Part shown: positions 18,174-27,220 of the stretch, one piece after another
Numbering within the stretch: the stretch's first letter is position 1
Layout of the letters: each line of letters starts with the position of its first letter
Made by a program: the position numbers and the translations under genes
Notes under the pieces: model-generated
The model's input: only the letters and a program-made list of their open reading frames with translations
What the model was told of the DNA's origin: nothing
Databases searched by the model: none
Assembly: GCA_000383295.1 (NCBI GenBank)
Contig: KB911066.1
Coordinates: forward strand, 165,063 to 229,062
Source: Faecalispora sporosphaeroides DSM 1294
Lineage (GTDB): Bacteria > Bacillota > Clostridia > Oscillospirales > Acutalibacteraceae
Direction of reading: 5' to 3'
Length of the DNA: 64,000 nucleotides

Positions 18174-18202
18174 ATTATAATACGTTTTCCAATAAAAGAC
18201 AA
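18174..18202 (-). promoter_or_regulatory. Sigma-A-type promoter for the M50-scpAB operon
   Basis: TTGTCT (18202-18197) and TATAAT (18179-18174) are spaced 17 bp on the minus strand, giving a leader of about 145 nt before the ATG at 18021. Confidence 0.7.
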
Positions 18203-18296
18203 GAGAATGTTCCCCGCGGATCGGGCTCGTCATACAGCGGAACATCCGGATTTTGGCTGATTTTTGCAATTCCTGCGCAAATGAGTGAAAAAAAGC

Positions 18297-18325
18297 TTGC
18301 ATTTAGCCTTTAGATTTGCTAGAAT
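18297..18325 (+). promoter_or_regulatory. Sigma-A-type promoter of rpmB
   Basis: TTGCAT (18297-18302) and TAGAAT (18320-18325) are separated by 17 bp, about 40 bp before the rpmB ATG. Confidence 0.75.
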
Positions 18326-18366
18326 ATTCTTCGTAGTTTAAAGCCCTTTAAAGGAGGTGCAGACAC

Positions 18367-18555
18367 ATGGCGAAGTGTGAGGTTTGTGGCAAGGATATTG
18401 CTTTCGGTATAAAAGTTTCTCATTCTCACAGACGTGCGAACAGAACTTGGAAGCCCAATGTAAAACGCGTAAAGGCAGTTGTTAACGGCAGTCCGAAGCG
18501 TATTTACGCCTGCACCCGTTGTTTACGTTCCAACAAAGTGACCCGCGCAGTTTGA
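18367..18555 (+). CDS. rpmB: Large-subunit ribosomal protein bL28
   Basis: The 62-residue protein begins MAKCEVCGKDIAFG and keeps the CxxC and CTRCLRS cysteines of the zinc-binding form of L28. HSHRRANRTWKPN matches the RNA-binding core. AAAGGAGGTG lies before the ATG. It is monocistronic, with its own promoter and terminator, and is the only plus-strand gene in the first 28 kb. Confidence 0.97.
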   Translation: MAKCEVCGKDIAFGIKVSHSHRRANRTWKPNVKRVKAVVNGSPKRIYACTRCLRSNKVTRAV

Positions 18556-18578
18556 TGACGTAAAACCGGAAAGTTTAG

Positions 18579-18610
18579 AGGAGCCTGATGCAGGTTCCTT
18601 TTTCTTTTTG
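18579..18610 (+). terminator. Rho-independent terminator of rpmB
   Basis: A nine-pair stem (AGGAGCCTG with CAGGTTCCT, one G-T pair) with a three-base loop is followed by TTTTTCTTTTTG, 24 bp past the stop. Confidence 0.85.
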
Positions 18611-18827
18611 TCTCAGGTAATCGAATCGTAAGTAGACGCAGGCAGCTCTGAAGTGACCCCAAAAAGCTGAACAGTAGGATATGCTGAAAACAAATGGGTT
18701 CCATTCACCTTGCCTGCGTTTCTCATATCTATGGCATAAAAGCCCGCAGGCAAGGCTTTGTCCCCGTCAAAAAGCGCGAAACGCCTCTTTCGACCAAAGT
18801 CCGATACCCCAATTCGATACATCGCAA
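18611..18827. other. Gap without a supported gene; contains an 11-bp inverted repeat
   Basis: This stretch lies between the facing terminators of rpmB and plsY. A 69-codon minus frame (18822-18613) has no ribosome site and resembles no family I know. CCTTGCCTGCG (18708-18718) and CGCAGGCAAGG (18745-18755) form a perfect inverted repeat with a 26-base loop. No further function is evident. Confidence 0.4.
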
Positions 18828-18870
18828 AAAACTCTTCTCCATCGGCAGCGGCGGAGAAGAGTTTTCTTTA
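18828..18870 (-). terminator. Rho-independent terminator of plsY
   Basis: AAAACTCTTCTCC (18828-18840) and GGAGAAGAGTTTT (18853-18865) form a perfect 13-bp stem. On the minus strand it ends in a T-run, 16 bp past the plsY stop. Confidence 0.85.
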
Positions 18871-18885
18871 TGAAGGCAATTAAAA

Positions 18886-19602
18886 TCACTGTGGCGGGGC
18901 CTTGCGGGAACGCAGGCTGACTTTCTTTTCCGTCCCGTCCAGAATTCGCTTGATATTTCCCCGGTGCTTGATGATGACAATGCACCCGATGATGAAGGAG
19001 GATACCGTGGCGACCATAACATAAGACAGCGGCACCGTGGCGCTGGAGCGGAAATCGTAGAAAAAGGTCAGGAAGAAGGTTGCGAACGGATAGGTGACCG
19101 CACCGCATATCGAGCCCAATGATATCATTTTAGAACAGAACACCGCGAGAAAGAAAGCCGCCCAAACGATCAAAGAAACGCGCCAGTCGATAATCATAAT
19201 CATCGCAATGGAGGTCACCACTCCCTTGCCGCCCCGAAAGCCGAAGTATAAGGGATAAATGTGGCCCAAAATACACACAATTCCGGCAATGTAAGCCCCC
19301 GTCTGCTCAATCACCATGGGAGAGATGGCGGGGATTTGAAAAAAGTAACCGAAAATTGCCCGGCCGGCCAGAACGGCCAGAACACATTTTAAAAAATCAA
19401 AGATAAAGGTCAGGGCCGCCGGCAGTCTGCCGACAGAACGCAGCACGTTCGTTGCACCGGCATTTCCGCTGCCCATTTGGCGAATATCGGTCTTTTGGCC
19501 GAACATTCGGGTAATCAGAATCGAAGAATTGACGCTGCCCAGCAAATATGCAACCAGAGCGGTCAGAACAATTGCCAGAATGATACTTTGTAGATTCTCC
19601 AA
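18886..19602 (-). CDS. plsY: Acyl-phosphate glycerol-3-phosphate acyltransferase
   Basis: Membrane acyltransferase that makes lysophosphatidic acid, the first step of phospholipid synthesis. The three cytoplasmic motifs are present: LLGSVNSSILI, GSGNAGATNVLR and GFRGGKGV. Five or more membrane segments fit the 238-residue product, which has a slightly long basic tail. The start is TTG with AAGGAGGAGG nine bases upstream, overlapping the end of der. It is probably cotranscribed with der. Confidence 0.94.
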   Translation of the reverse strand: MENLQSIILAIVLTALVAYLLGSVNSSILITRMFGQKTDIRQMGSGNAGATNVLRSVGRLPAALTFIFDFLKCVLAVLAGRAIFGYFFQIPAISPMVIEQTGAYIAGIVCILGHIYPLYFGFRGGKGVVTSIAMIMIIDWRVSLIVWAAFFLAVFCSKMISLGSICGAVTYPFATFFLTFFYDFRSSATVPLSYVMVATVSSFIIGCIVIIKHRGNIKRILDGTEKKVSLRSRKAPPQ

Positions 19603-19617
19603 AGAAAACCCTCCTCC

Positions 19618-20940
19618 TTATTTGTCCCCGCGCTCCCGAACAATCATCCGGATCGGGGTGCCCTCCAGTCCAAAGGTTTCGCGAATTCGGTTTTCCAGAT
19701 AACGCTGGTAGGAAAAATGGAACAAATCCGCAGAGTTGACAAAACAAATAAAGGTCGGCGGCTTTACGGATGCCTGCGTCATGTAATAGATCTTCAGGCG
19801 CTTGCCCTTATCCGTAGGCGGCTGAACGCGCGCCGTTGCCTGAGCCAGAATATCATTGAGCACGCCGGTGCTAATGCGCAGGGAATTCATGCTGGCTACC
19901 TGCCGAATGGTTTCAAAGAGCTTATCTACCCTCTGCCCCGTGTGGGCGGAAATAAAGAGAATGGGCGCATAGGACATAAAAGAAAAATCCTTTTCCAGCT
20001 GCTTGCGGTAGTCGTTCATGGTGTGGCCGTCCTTCTCCACCGCATCCCATTTATTGACCGCAATCACGCAGCCCTTGCCCGCCTCGTGGGCGCGGCCCGC
20101 CACCTTGGAGTCCTGCTCGGTAAAGCCGACGGTAGCGTCGATCATAATCACGCAGACGTCTGAGCGCTCAATGGCCATTTCGGCGCGAAGGATGCTGTAA
20201 CGCTCAATGGAATCCTCCACCTTGTTCTGGCGGCGGATTCCGGCTGTATCGATCAGGATAAACGTGCCGGATTCATTTTCAATTTTGGTGTCGATCGCGT
20301 CGCGGGTCGTACCGGCCACATCCGAAACAATGCTGCGGTTTTCACCGGCCACATAGTTGATCAGCGAGGATTTGCCCACGTTCGGCTTTCCGATGACGGC
20401 GACGCGAATGACCTCTCCCTCGTCCTCCTCGCCGGTTTCCTCCGGGAAGAACTCGACAATGCGGTCCAGCAGATCGCCTGTGCCATGGCCATGAACGGAA
20501 GAAACAGCGACAGGCTCCCCAAGGCCCAGATTGTAAAATTCATAAAACTCCGGCGGCGGCTCACCGATTTGGTCGCACTTATTCACGCACAGAATAACCG
20601 GACGGCCGCTTTTTTGCAGCATCGCCGCAACCTCCACATCCGTCGCCACCACGCCGGAACGCAGATCCGTCACCATGACGATCACGTCCGCGGAATCAAT
20701 CGCAAGCTGTGCCTGCGCCCGCATCTGCGACAGAATAATATCCTTCGACTCCGGCTCAATACCGCCGGTATCCACCAGACTGAATTTATGACTTCCCCAT
20801 TCGCAGTCGCCAAAGATACGGTCTCTGGTAACACCGGGGGTATCTTCTACTATAGAAAGGCGCTGGCCGATCAGCTTGTTGAACAGGGTAGACTTCCCCA
20901 CGTTCGGCCGGCCGACAACCGCCACAATCGGTTTGATCAA
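19618..20940 (-). CDS. der: GTPase Der (EngA), ribosome assembly
   Basis: Double-GTPase factor for 50S ribosome maturation. Two G domains are seen: GRPNVGKST/DTPG/NKCD and GKPNVGKSS/DTAG/NKWD, followed by the KH-like domain. The open frame reaches 21060, but only a TTG at 20940 (followed by Ile-Lys-Pro-Ile) has a strong AGGAGG site and gives the standard length of 440. The 40 extra upstream codons would run through a hairpin-rich stretch and look non-coding. Confidence 0.95.
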   Translation of the reverse strand: MIKPIVAVVGRPNVGKSTLFNKLIGQRLSIVEDTPGVTRDRIFGDCEWGSHKFSLVDTGGIEPESKDIILSQMRAQAQLAIDSADVIVMVTDLRSGVVATDVEVAAMLQKSGRPVILCVNKCDQIGEPPPEFYEFYNLGLGEPVAVSSVHGHGTGDLLDRIVEFFPEETGEEDEGEVIRVAVIGKPNVGKSSLINYVAGENRSIVSDVAGTTRDAIDTKIENESGTFILIDTAGIRRQNKVEDSIERYSILRAEMAIERSDVCVIMIDATVGFTEQDSKVAGRAHEAGKGCVIAVNKWDAVEKDGHTMNDYRKQLEKDFSFMSYAPILFISAHTGQRVDKLFETIRQVASMNSLRISTGVLNDILAQATARVQPPTDKGKRLKIYYMTQASVKPPTFICFVNSADLFHFSYQRYLENRIRETFGLEGTPIRMIVRERGDK

Positions 20941-21470
20941 ATTGCACTTCCTCCTACTGCTGCGTAACGCAGCTCTTATACTGAAAAACTTCAAAACAAC
21001 GCCGTTTTCAACCGCGCGGCGAAGCGTGCAGAGCCGGCATTGCCGGCGGTTTGCCTCCATTCACAATCCATCAGCACACCGGGCGCGCCGCAGGAATGCC
21101 TCCGCAGTGCGAACACCGGAGGGGTTGCAAGCGAATGGAGCGTGTCGATTTCATGTTTGGGCAACACGGAACGCCAAAACCGCGAATCAAATTCCAGATA
21201 CGGATAAAACGTCTATCCGCTTTGCCGCTTTTTGCAGCACCGTGCGATAATGCTTTGATATTCTATTTTGCCCAAATAATTCAAGCCATCGCGTTTTAAC
21301 ACGTTTGATTATGGCATTTAATTGGTGATTCGTCAAGTAATTCCACAATAAAAATACAAATGACTCTCCCTGTTTTGTGCAGAAAGATTTTCGCCGCCTT
21401 TTCCCCTGCTCCGATGCATTGCCGACACCCCTGCCGCGCGGGGAACTTGCCGAACACGGCGATTTTCAGC
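20941..21470. other. Hairpin-rich intergenic region upstream of der
   Basis: About 530 bp without a supported gene. Near der lie a GCTGCG-TAA-CGCAGC hairpin (20959-20973) abutting the ribosome site, GCCGGC-ATT-GCCGGC (21033-21047), a stem with a four-base loop made from CCTCCG..GTG and CAC..CGGAGG (21099-21122), and an outer pair CTCCATTC (21055-21062) with GAATGGAG (21133-21140) enclosing the last stem. The AT-richer half, 21150-21470, shows nothing I can name. Confidence 0.5.
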
Positions 21471-21473
21471 CAA

Positions 21474-21505
21474 GAAAAAACAGAGAAGGATCTCTCCTTC
21501 TCTGT
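21474..21505 (-). terminator. Rho-independent terminator after rpmF
   Basis: ACAGAGAAGGA (21480-21490) pairs with TCCTTCTCTGT (21495-21505) over a four-base loop; on the minus strand TTTTTT follows, 22 bp past rpmF. Confidence 0.88.
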
Positions 21506-21527
21506 TCTGTGCGAAAATGTAAAGAAA

Positions 21528-21710
21528 TCAAGCTTCTTTTTTCAACACTTCTCTGCCGTTATAGTAACCGCAGCTGCCGCAAACCCTGTGAGCCAGTTTG
21601 TACTCACCGCATTTCGGACATCTTGCCAGAGCGGGGGCGCTCAGCTTCCAAACATTGGAACGTCTCTTATTCTGTCTTGCGCTGGATAATTTTCTCTTTG
21701 GTACCGCCAT
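21528..21710 (-). CDS. rpmF: Large-subunit ribosomal protein bL32
   Basis: The 60-residue protein begins [19 protein letters not shown] and carries two CxxC pairs (CPKCGEY, CGSCGYY) of the zinc-binding L32 form. The ATG at 21710 follows AGGAGGTG and is preferred over a codon three residues upstream. It forms the classic yceD-rpmF pair. Confidence 0.97.
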   Translation of the reverse strand: MAVPKRKLSSARQNKRRSNVWKLSAPALARCPKCGEYKLAHRVCGSCGYYNGREVLKKEA

Positions 21711-21736
21711 TATCAGCACCTCCTTATATCTTTAGA

Positions 21737-22231
21737 TTAATCTATCAGTTGTTTCAGAACCGCCAAACGAGGGTCTGTCTGCCGGGAAACACATTGGCAC
21801 ATCCCCTGATTCCGGTTTTGTCCGCATTGCGGGCACAGGCCCTTGCAATCCGGCGAACACAAAAATCTGGTGGGCAGCTCCAACAAAATATCCTCCCGCA
21901 GCAGCGCATCCAAATCCAAACGATACTCCTCCGCGACAATGTATAGGTCGCTGTCCCCGTCCGTTAAAGAAGAGACCACAGTGTGTGAAAAGGAAAGATC
22001 ATAATGGGTGCGAAATTCGGTCGTGCAGCGATCGCAGGGAATTTCAAAATCAAAGGAAACCCGGGCATCCAGCTTTGCGGAGCCCGCATGACTTTGAACC
22101 GTTCCTGTTACCGCAACGGGAGAAACGAACGGATGAAAACCGTTCACAGTGGTAGAGGAGAAAGACATTTCATAAGTAAACGGGAGAACCTCACCGTCGC
22201 TCAGCATGATCTTTTTCAGTTCAAGAATCAT
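21737..22231 (-). CDS. yceD: YceD family protein (DUF177)
   Basis: A 164-residue DUF177 protein, usually encoded before rpmF and thought to act in 23S rRNA or ribosome biogenesis. A CDRC pair lies near residue 69 and a second cysteine group (CSPDCKGLCPQCG) near 128-140, plus CQC towards the end, so zinc binding is likely. It is the first gene of the yceD-rpmF transcript with a near-perfect promoter 30 bp upstream. Confidence 0.9.
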   Translation of the reverse strand: MILELKKIMLSDGEVLPFTYEMSFSSTTVNGFHPFVSPVAVTGTVQSHAGSAKLDARVSFDFEIPCDRCTTEFRTHYDLSFSHTVVSSLTDGDSDLYIVAEEYRLDLDALLREDILLELPTRFLCSPDCKGLCPQCGQNRNQGMCQCVSRQTDPRLAVLKQLID

Positions 22232-22260
22232 ATCATTTTACCTCGACACTACAATATGCT

Positions 22261-22289
22261 ATTATATCGACTTGCTTCGCTTTTGTCAA
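22261..22289 (-). promoter_or_regulatory. Consensus sigma-A promoter of yceD-rpmF
   Basis: Perfect TTGACA (22289-22284) and TATAAT (22266-22261) boxes with a 17-bp spacer on the minus strand, as expected for strongly expressed ribosomal genes. Confidence 0.9.
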
Positions 22290-22296
22290 CAAGAAA

Positions 22297-23040
22297 TCAG
22301 GATAAATCTGCTTTTTTTATCAAAATCAGCGGGGTCAGTTCATCCGATTGCCCGGCAGGGTTGTCCTTGATCATCGCGATCAAATCCTGATCCGGCACTG
22401 GGGCCAGCGTATCGGATTTTCCGAAAATGACCACGCTCAGATCGTTGGCGTCCACCAGCAGACAGTCGATGCCGAGCTCCCGCTGAATGTCGTTGCAGAC
22501 CTTGACCGGTTCCTTTGGGTTCAGCAAAGCCAGATCATGGTACAGCTCAAACGAAGAGCCCATGTAGAACCCGTCGATTCCATCGATCCCGTGCCCGGCA
22601 ATCTTGTAAAACACACCGCGGATTCCAAACAGCTTTGTCACTGCAGAGCAGAACGCCGCCAAAAGGATTCTGGGCAGGCCCGCCAGGTTGATCGCCAGCT
22701 GAAGCTTGTACGGCTCGTCCATGGCGATCCCGTGATTGTTTGAAGAAGCAAATTTGGATAAAAACCGTGCCCAAAAGCCGATTTTTACATCCTTCTTCTC
22801 CACCACGTTATTCTGGCACATGGAAATGATCTTCTCGCTCAGGGACAAAATATCCCCGGGCTGGTATAAGGGCTGAACATATTTTTTTACCAGCTCCACA
22901 TACGACTCGCCGCGCTGTACAAAGTGCGTTTGAATCGCATACCGCTGGTGCTCCTGACCGTTCACCGTTACGGGCTCCCGCAGAAAATAGGTAATCCCGT
23001 TTTCCTCGCGCCTGGCTTCCGGCAGATTTCTAAACGACAT
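22297..23040 (-). CDS. CofE-like F420-0:gamma-glutamyl ligase family protein
   Basis: A 247-residue protein resembling the coenzyme F420-0:L-glutamate ligase fold: an early loop ending PGDILSLSEKIISMCQN, the stretch GLPRILLAAFCSAVTKLFGIRG, and late VDANDLSVVIFGKSD. No other F420 gene is in the window, and Clostridia normally lack F420, so the true substrate is unknown. The frame starts at 23148, but the ATG at 23040 has GAGGAG nine bases upstream. It follows a small P-loop gene on the same strand. Confidence 0.65.
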   Translation of the reverse strand: MSFRNLPEARREENGITYFLREPVTVNGQEHQRYAIQTHFVQRGESYVELVKKYVQPLYQPGDILSLSEKIISMCQNNVVEKKDVKIGFWARFLSKFASSNNHGIAMDEPYKLQLAINLAGLPRILLAAFCSAVTKLFGIRGVFYKIAGHGIDGIDGFYMGSSFELYHDLALLNPKEPVKVCNDIQRELGIDCLLVDANDLSVVIFGKSDTLAPVPDQDLIAMIKDNPAGQSDELTPLILIKKADLS

Positions 23041-23154
23041 ACAGATGATCTCCTCGCTGTCTTTTTGCACAAAAGCGCTGCCGGCAGTAACAACTGCCAG
23101 CAGCCCGCTTTTACAATACTGACGTTCTAAAACTGTGATCGAAAGCAAAACGAA

Positions 23155-23571
23155 TCAGATCTCAGCGATCTCCGCCTTGATGCCTTCGGGAAGCTCGTTC
23201 TGGTCCAAAGAAACGGAAAGAAGGATTTTGGTATTGGCCAGTTCAGACAAAGCGTTCGCCTTCTCCACAAGAGAGGACAAAACCGCGGAATCGGAACCGA
23301 TAATTTTCAGCGTGGAATCAATAAAGAGGTCGGTCACATCATAGTTTCCAGCGCAGATGCCGCTGATGAAGCCGTACAGGCCGTCCATGCCCTGCACTCC
23401 ATAAGCGTCGATGTCAACCAGTCTGGCCCTGTGGGAGATATCGTAAGTGAGCTTGAGACCCTTTTCGATTACCACCACGTTGCCGTCCGATTTTTTAACA
23501 GCGGCATTCGCCATTTCAATCAGCTTTTTTGTCTTTCCGGAACCTTTCTTACCGATGATGAGAGTGACCAT
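23155..23571 (-). CDS. Small P-loop NTPase-like protein
   Basis: A 138-residue protein starting MVTLIIGKKGSGKTKKL, with a clear Walker A motif at residues 7-14. Hydrophobic DLFIDSTLKII may be the Walker B strand. Similar proteins in Clostridia are often labelled PilT-like, but there is no retraction-ATPase domain and the real PilT of this window is at 55563. Function unknown. GGAGGAG precedes the ATG; pgi lies 72 bp upstream. Confidence 0.6.
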   Translation of the reverse strand: MVTLIIGKKGSGKTKKLIEMANAAVKKSDGNVVVIEKGLKLTYDISHRARLVDIDAYGVQGMDGLYGFISGICAGNYDVTDLFIDSTLKIIGSDSAVLSSLVEKANALSELANTKILLSVSLDQNELPEGIKAEIAEI

Positions 23572-23643
23572 ATCAAAACTCCTCCTGCTATTTTTTAGTA
23601 TTTCCGCAAAATGCGGATTTCAATCCTGAAAGCAAAGAATCTA

Positions 23644-24984
23644 TCAATGTTTCAGACGGGCCTCCAAAGCAGCCTTTTCGGCCTCGTACCCGGGCTTGCC
23701 CAAAAGAGCGAACATATTTTTCTTATAGCTTTCCACGCCGGGCTGGTCAAACGGATTGACCCCCAGTAGATAACCGGAAACCGCGCACGCCTTTTCAAAG
23801 AAATAAATCAGGCTGCCGAGCGATTTCTCTGAAAAATCCGGTACCCGCAGCACAATGTTGGGGACACCGCCGTCCACATGAGCCAGAACCGTACCTTCAA
23901 AGGCCTTTTCGTTGATATAGGACATCGTTTTCCCCTGAAGGAAGTTCAATCCGTCCACATTCTCCGGGTCGCTGCCAAGCGTAATTTCCTGCTTGGCGTG
24001 CTCAAACAGAACCACCGTTTCCAGCAGAATCCGGCGGCCGTCCTGCACATACTGGCCCATGGAATGCAAATCGGTCGAAAAAATAACGGAAGCCGGGAAC
24101 AGACCTTTTTGATCCTTTCCTTCGCTTTCGCCATAAAGCTGCTTCCACCACTCGCACATCACGGCAAAGCACGGCTCATAGCTGGCCAAGAGTTCAACTG
24201 TTTTGCCCTTTCTGTAAAACAGATTGCGAATGGCTGCGTATTGATAACATGAATTTTGTTGTAAATCAGGATTCAAATACTCGTCTCTTGCCTGTAAAGC
24301 ACCCTGCATCAGTTCGTTGAGATCAGCACCGCTGACCGCAATTGGAAGAAGCCCCACCGCGGTAAGCACAGAATAGCGTCCGCCGACGTCATCCGGCACC
24401 ACAAAGGTTTCGTAGCCTTCCTGATCCGCCAGCTTTTTCAGGGTTCCGCGCGCACGGTCTGTGGTACAATAGATTCTTTCGCGGGCGCCCTCTTTGCCAT
24501 ACTTTTTCTCCAGCAGCTCACGAAACACACGAAACGCGATGGCCGGCTCGGTCGTCGTGCCGGATTTCGAGATCATGTTGATGGACACGTCTTTCCCCTC
24601 GCAGATGGAAAGAAGCTCTGCCAGTGCGCTGGAGCTGATGCTGTTGCCGGCAAAATAAATATCCGGCGTGTCTTTTTTCATCGAATTATAGTACGGGGAT
24701 TTTAAAAATTCAATCGCAGCTCGTGCGCCAAGGTAAGAGCCCCCGATGCCGATGACAACAAAAACATCGGTATCCGAACGGATTTTCGCCGCTGCCGACT
24801 GAATGCGTGAAAATTCTTCCTTATCGTACTCGCCGGGCAAATCCAGCCAACCAAGAAAATCGCTGCCGGAGCCGCTTTTGGAATGAAGCAACTCGTGCGC
24901 GAGCTTTATCTGGGGCTCGATCGCTTCCAGTTCGCCTGAATTCATAAAACCGGACAGATGCTGTGCGTCAAGCTTTACAGACAT
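23644..24984 (-). CDS. pgi: Glucose-6-phosphate isomerase
   Basis: Interconverts glucose 6-phosphate and fructose 6-phosphate in glycolysis. Recognisable motifs are [18 protein letters not shown], the sugar-phosphate loop [16 protein letters not shown], the region [15 protein letters not shown] and the C-terminal [16 protein letters not shown] with the catalytic lysine. The length of 446 matches Gram-positive enzymes. AGGAGG precedes the ATG, and a sigma-A-like promoter lies 40 bp upstream. Confidence 0.97.
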   Translation of the reverse strand: MSVKLDAQHLSGFMNSGELEAIEPQIKLAHELLHSKSGSGSDFLGWLDLPGEYDKEEFSRIQSAAAKIRSDTDVFVVIGIGGSYLGARAAIEFLKSPYYNSMKKDTPDIYFAGNSISSSALAELLSICEGKDVSINMISKSGTTTEPAIAFRVFRELLEKKYGKEGARERIYCTTDRARGTLKKLADQEGYETFVVPDDVGGRYSVLTAVGLLPIAVSGADLNELMQGALQARDEYLNPDLQQNSCYQYAAIRNLFYRKGKTVELLASYEPCFAVMCEWWKQLYGESEGKDQKGLFPASVIFSTDLHSMGQYVQDGRRILLETVVLFEHAKQEITLGSDPENVDGLNFLQGKTMSYINEKAFEGTVLAHVDGGVPNIVLRVPDFSEKSLGSLIYFFEKACAVSGYLLGVNPFDQPGVESYKKNMFALLGKPGYEAEKAALEARLKH

Positions 24985-25023
24985 GAATGCTAACCTCCTG
25001 TCATTTTCTGAATCCTTTTGTTT

Positions 25024-25052
25024 ATTTTACAATATCTCAGCAGTATTTGCAA
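25024..25052 (-). promoter_or_regulatory. Sigma-A-type promoter of pgi
   Basis: TTGCAA (25052-25047) and TAAAAT (25029-25024) are 17 bp apart on the minus strand, 40 bp before the pgi ATG. Confidence 0.75.
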
Positions 25053-25099
25053 GGCGGCGGCCGCAAGATTTTACGAATAATTTCGGTTGAAATTGCCAA

Positions 25100-26239
25100 T
25101 CAAAAGCAGACCATCCCCATACAAAGCAGGCGGAATACAGAAAAGAACGTCATTTTTTCCACCGCCGCCTTGGCGCGAATATCGGTTTCGAGAAGCGTTT
25201 CGTCCCCCAGCTTATACGTTATTTTGCCAATGATCTGCCCGGGCTCAACGGGCGCCTCCAGCGAATCCGCCACCACGATCTGGCTCACCACCTCCGATTC
25301 TTTGCCCTTTGGCACCAGCAGGGCGGGGTTTTCGGTTGTTTCGGGCTCTACCGAGGACTGCATGCCGTTCGCTACCGGAACCTTTTGCAGCTCCGGCTTT
25401 TCGGGAGTGGCCATCGACCAGTTGGCAAATCCGTAATCCAAAAGCTTTGCCGCCGAAGAGAAGCGGTCGTCGGTTGTGGCACTCCCCAGAATGACCGCAA
25501 TCAGGCTGATTTGCCCTCTGGTGGCGGAAGCGCTGATGCAGCTGCCGGCTTTGCCCGTGGTACCCGTTTTCAGGCCCGTGATCCCCTTATAGCTTTTGAT
25601 CAGCTTATTGGTGTTGACCAGCTGCGTCTTGCCGTCGCGCACATGGTCGATCCACGTGAGGGTGTACTCTTTGATCTTCTCGTGCTTGAGCAGCTCCGCG
25701 GACATCAGGGCGACGTCGTTTGCCGAGGTCAGGTGACCTTCCTCGTCCAGACCGTTGCAGTTTTTGAACGTGGTGTCGTTCATTCCCAGCGCTTTGGCCT
25801 TGTCGTTCATCATGCGCAGAAAGTCATCCTCGGTGCCCGCCACATGCTCCGCAAGGGCCACGGCGGCGTCGTTCGCGCTCATGATCACGGTCGCCTTGAT
25901 CAGATCGTTGACAGACATGGTTTCCCCCTGCTGGAGCCAAATATCCGACCCGCCCATAGAGGCCGCGTGGGCGCTGGCAGAGACCGTATCGGTGAGGGCA
26001 ATTTTGCCGGAATCAATTGCCTCCATCACCAGCAGGAGCGTCATGACCTTGGTAATGGAAGCGGCGGGACGCTTTTCATGGGAATTTTTTTCATACAGAA
26101 CCTTGCCGGTCTTTGCTTCCACCAGAATCGCCGCAGGGGCCTTTACCTCTTCGTCCGAAATCGCCGTTGCAGGAGCCGCGGCGGAAATCAGGACGCAGGC
26201 GGACAACAGCACAGAGATTGTTTGTTTTTTCCAATTCAC
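25100..26239 (-). CDS. D-alanyl-D-alanine carboxypeptidase (second PBP5-like)
   Basis: Secreted or membrane-anchored serine carboxypeptidase acting on peptidoglycan. Motifs: SxxK (SITK), SxN (SAND), KTG (LKTGTTG), then a PBP5-like beta domain and a hydrophobic C-terminal helix (MTFFSVFRLLCMGMVCF) that probably anchors it. The frame reaches 26392, but a GTG at 26239 follows GGAGG and directly precedes a standard signal peptide (NWKKQTISVLLSACVLISAA). This gives 379 residues. It is distinct from the copy at 13678. Confidence 0.92.
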   Translation of the reverse strand: MNWKKQTISVLLSACVLISAAAPATAISDEEVKAPAAILVEAKTGKVLYEKNSHEKRPAASITKVMTLLLVMEAIDSGKIALTDTVSASAHAASMGGSDIWLQQGETMSVNDLIKATVIMSANDAAVALAEHVAGTEDDFLRMMNDKAKALGMNDTTFKNCNGLDEEGHLTSANDVALMSAELLKHEKIKEYTLTWIDHVRDGKTQLVNTNKLIKSYKGITGLKTGTTGKAGSCISASATRGQISLIAVILGSATTDDRFSSAAKLLDYGFANWSMATPEKPELQKVPVANGMQSSVEPETTENPALLVPKGKESEVVSQIVVADSLEAPVEPGQIIGKITYKLGDETLLETDIRAKAAVEKMTFFSVFRLLCMGMVCF

Positions 26240-26410
26240 CTTTCCTACACCTCCAGCATAGAAAACCGGTTTCCCGGTTTTTTCAGAAAATAAACCGAAT
26301 TTGCACCATTCCCCGGCAAACACGGTTTGACCGGTTCGGGCAGAGGAACAGAACTTGGTAATTCTTATGCCGTGTCCGGCAAATCTATCCATAAAGCGGG
26401 AAATAATCGG

Positions 26411-26447
26411 AAAAAGAAGCGGATTTCAGCTCCCTGAAATCCGCTTC
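26411..26447 (-). terminator. Rho-independent terminator of hisHF
   Basis: GAAGCGGATTTCA (26416-26428) and TGAAATCCGCTTC (26435-26447) make a perfect 13-bp stem with a six-base loop, followed on the minus strand by TTTTT, 15 bp past hisF. Confidence 0.9.
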
Positions 26448-26461
26448 GGCGTACCCGCCGA

Positions 26462-27220
26462 TCAGAACCGGACGGGAATCTGTTTTTCTTTGAGATATTC
26501 TTTCAGCTCCGGGATGGTAATCTCCCCGAAATGGAACAGCGAAGCCGCCAGAACGGCGTCGGCCTTTCCCGCGGTGAAGGCATCGTAAAAATCCTTCAGG
26601 CTCCCGGCCCCGCCGGAGGCGATCACCGGAACACTCACCCGGTCGGAAATGGCGGCGGTCAGCTCCAGGTCATACCCGTCCTTCGTTCCGTCGCAGTCCA
26701 TGCTCGTCAGCAGAATTTCACCCGCGCCGAGAGAAACCGCACGCTTTGCCCATTCCACGGCGTCTATGCCCGTATCGATGCGGCCGCCGTTGAGGTAAAC
26801 CGTCCACCCTCCGGAGAGAGCGCGTTTTGCGTCGATGGCGCACACCACGCACTGACTGCCGAATTTTTGGGCCGCTTCGCTAATCAGCGACGGATTGCGC
26901 ACCGCCGCGGAGTTGACCGAAACCTTATCCGCCCCCGCGCGCAGCAGCTGGGTGAAATCCCCTACCGATCGAATGCCGCCGCCCACCGTAAACGGAATGA
27001 AAATGCGCTCCGCAACCCGTTGAACCAGCTCAACAATCGTTCCGCGTTCCTGCACGGTTGCGGTAATGTCCAAAAACACCAGCTCGTCCGCGCCCTGCTT
27101 GTCATACAGAACCGCGGCGTCCACCGGGTCGCCCGCGTCCCGCAGATTGACAAAATTGGTTCCCTTCACCACGCGTCCGTTGTTGACGTCCAGACACGGG
27201 ATAATTCGCTTGGCATACAT
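26462..27220 (-). CDS. hisF: Imidazole glycerol phosphate synthase cyclase subunit
   Basis: Cyclase half of IGP synthase, using ammonia from HisH to build the imidazole ring and release AICAR. It starts with [16 protein letters not shown], has the first phosphate loop [10 protein letters not shown] with catalytic Asp (CLDV) and the second catalytic Asp in [13 protein letters not shown], and the loop ASGGAGS. The 252-residue length is typical. Its first base is shared with the hisH stop, so the subunits are coupled. No other his genes are in the window. Confidence 0.96.
   Translation of the reverse strand: MYAKRIIPCLDVNNGRVVKGTNFVNLRDAGDPVDAAVLYDKQGADELVFLDITATVQERGTIVELVQRVAERIFIPFTVGGGIRSVGDFTQLLRAGADKVSVNSAAVRNPSLISEAAQKFGSQCVVCAIDAKRALSGGWTVYLNGGRIDTGIDAVEWAKRAVSLGAGEILLTSMDCDGTKDGYDLELTAAISDRVSVPVIASGGAGSLKDFYDAFTAGKADAVLAASLFHFGEITIPELKEYLKEKQIPVRF

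Noticed and set aside
18613..18822. 69-codon minus-strand frame between rpmB and plsY
   Set aside because: It has no ribosome site, lies downstream of the plsY terminator and has no known relatives that I can recall.
23155..23571. Calling the small P-loop protein PilT
   Set aside because: It has only a Walker A motif and lacks the Asp, Walker B and His boxes found in the real PilT-type gene at 55563.
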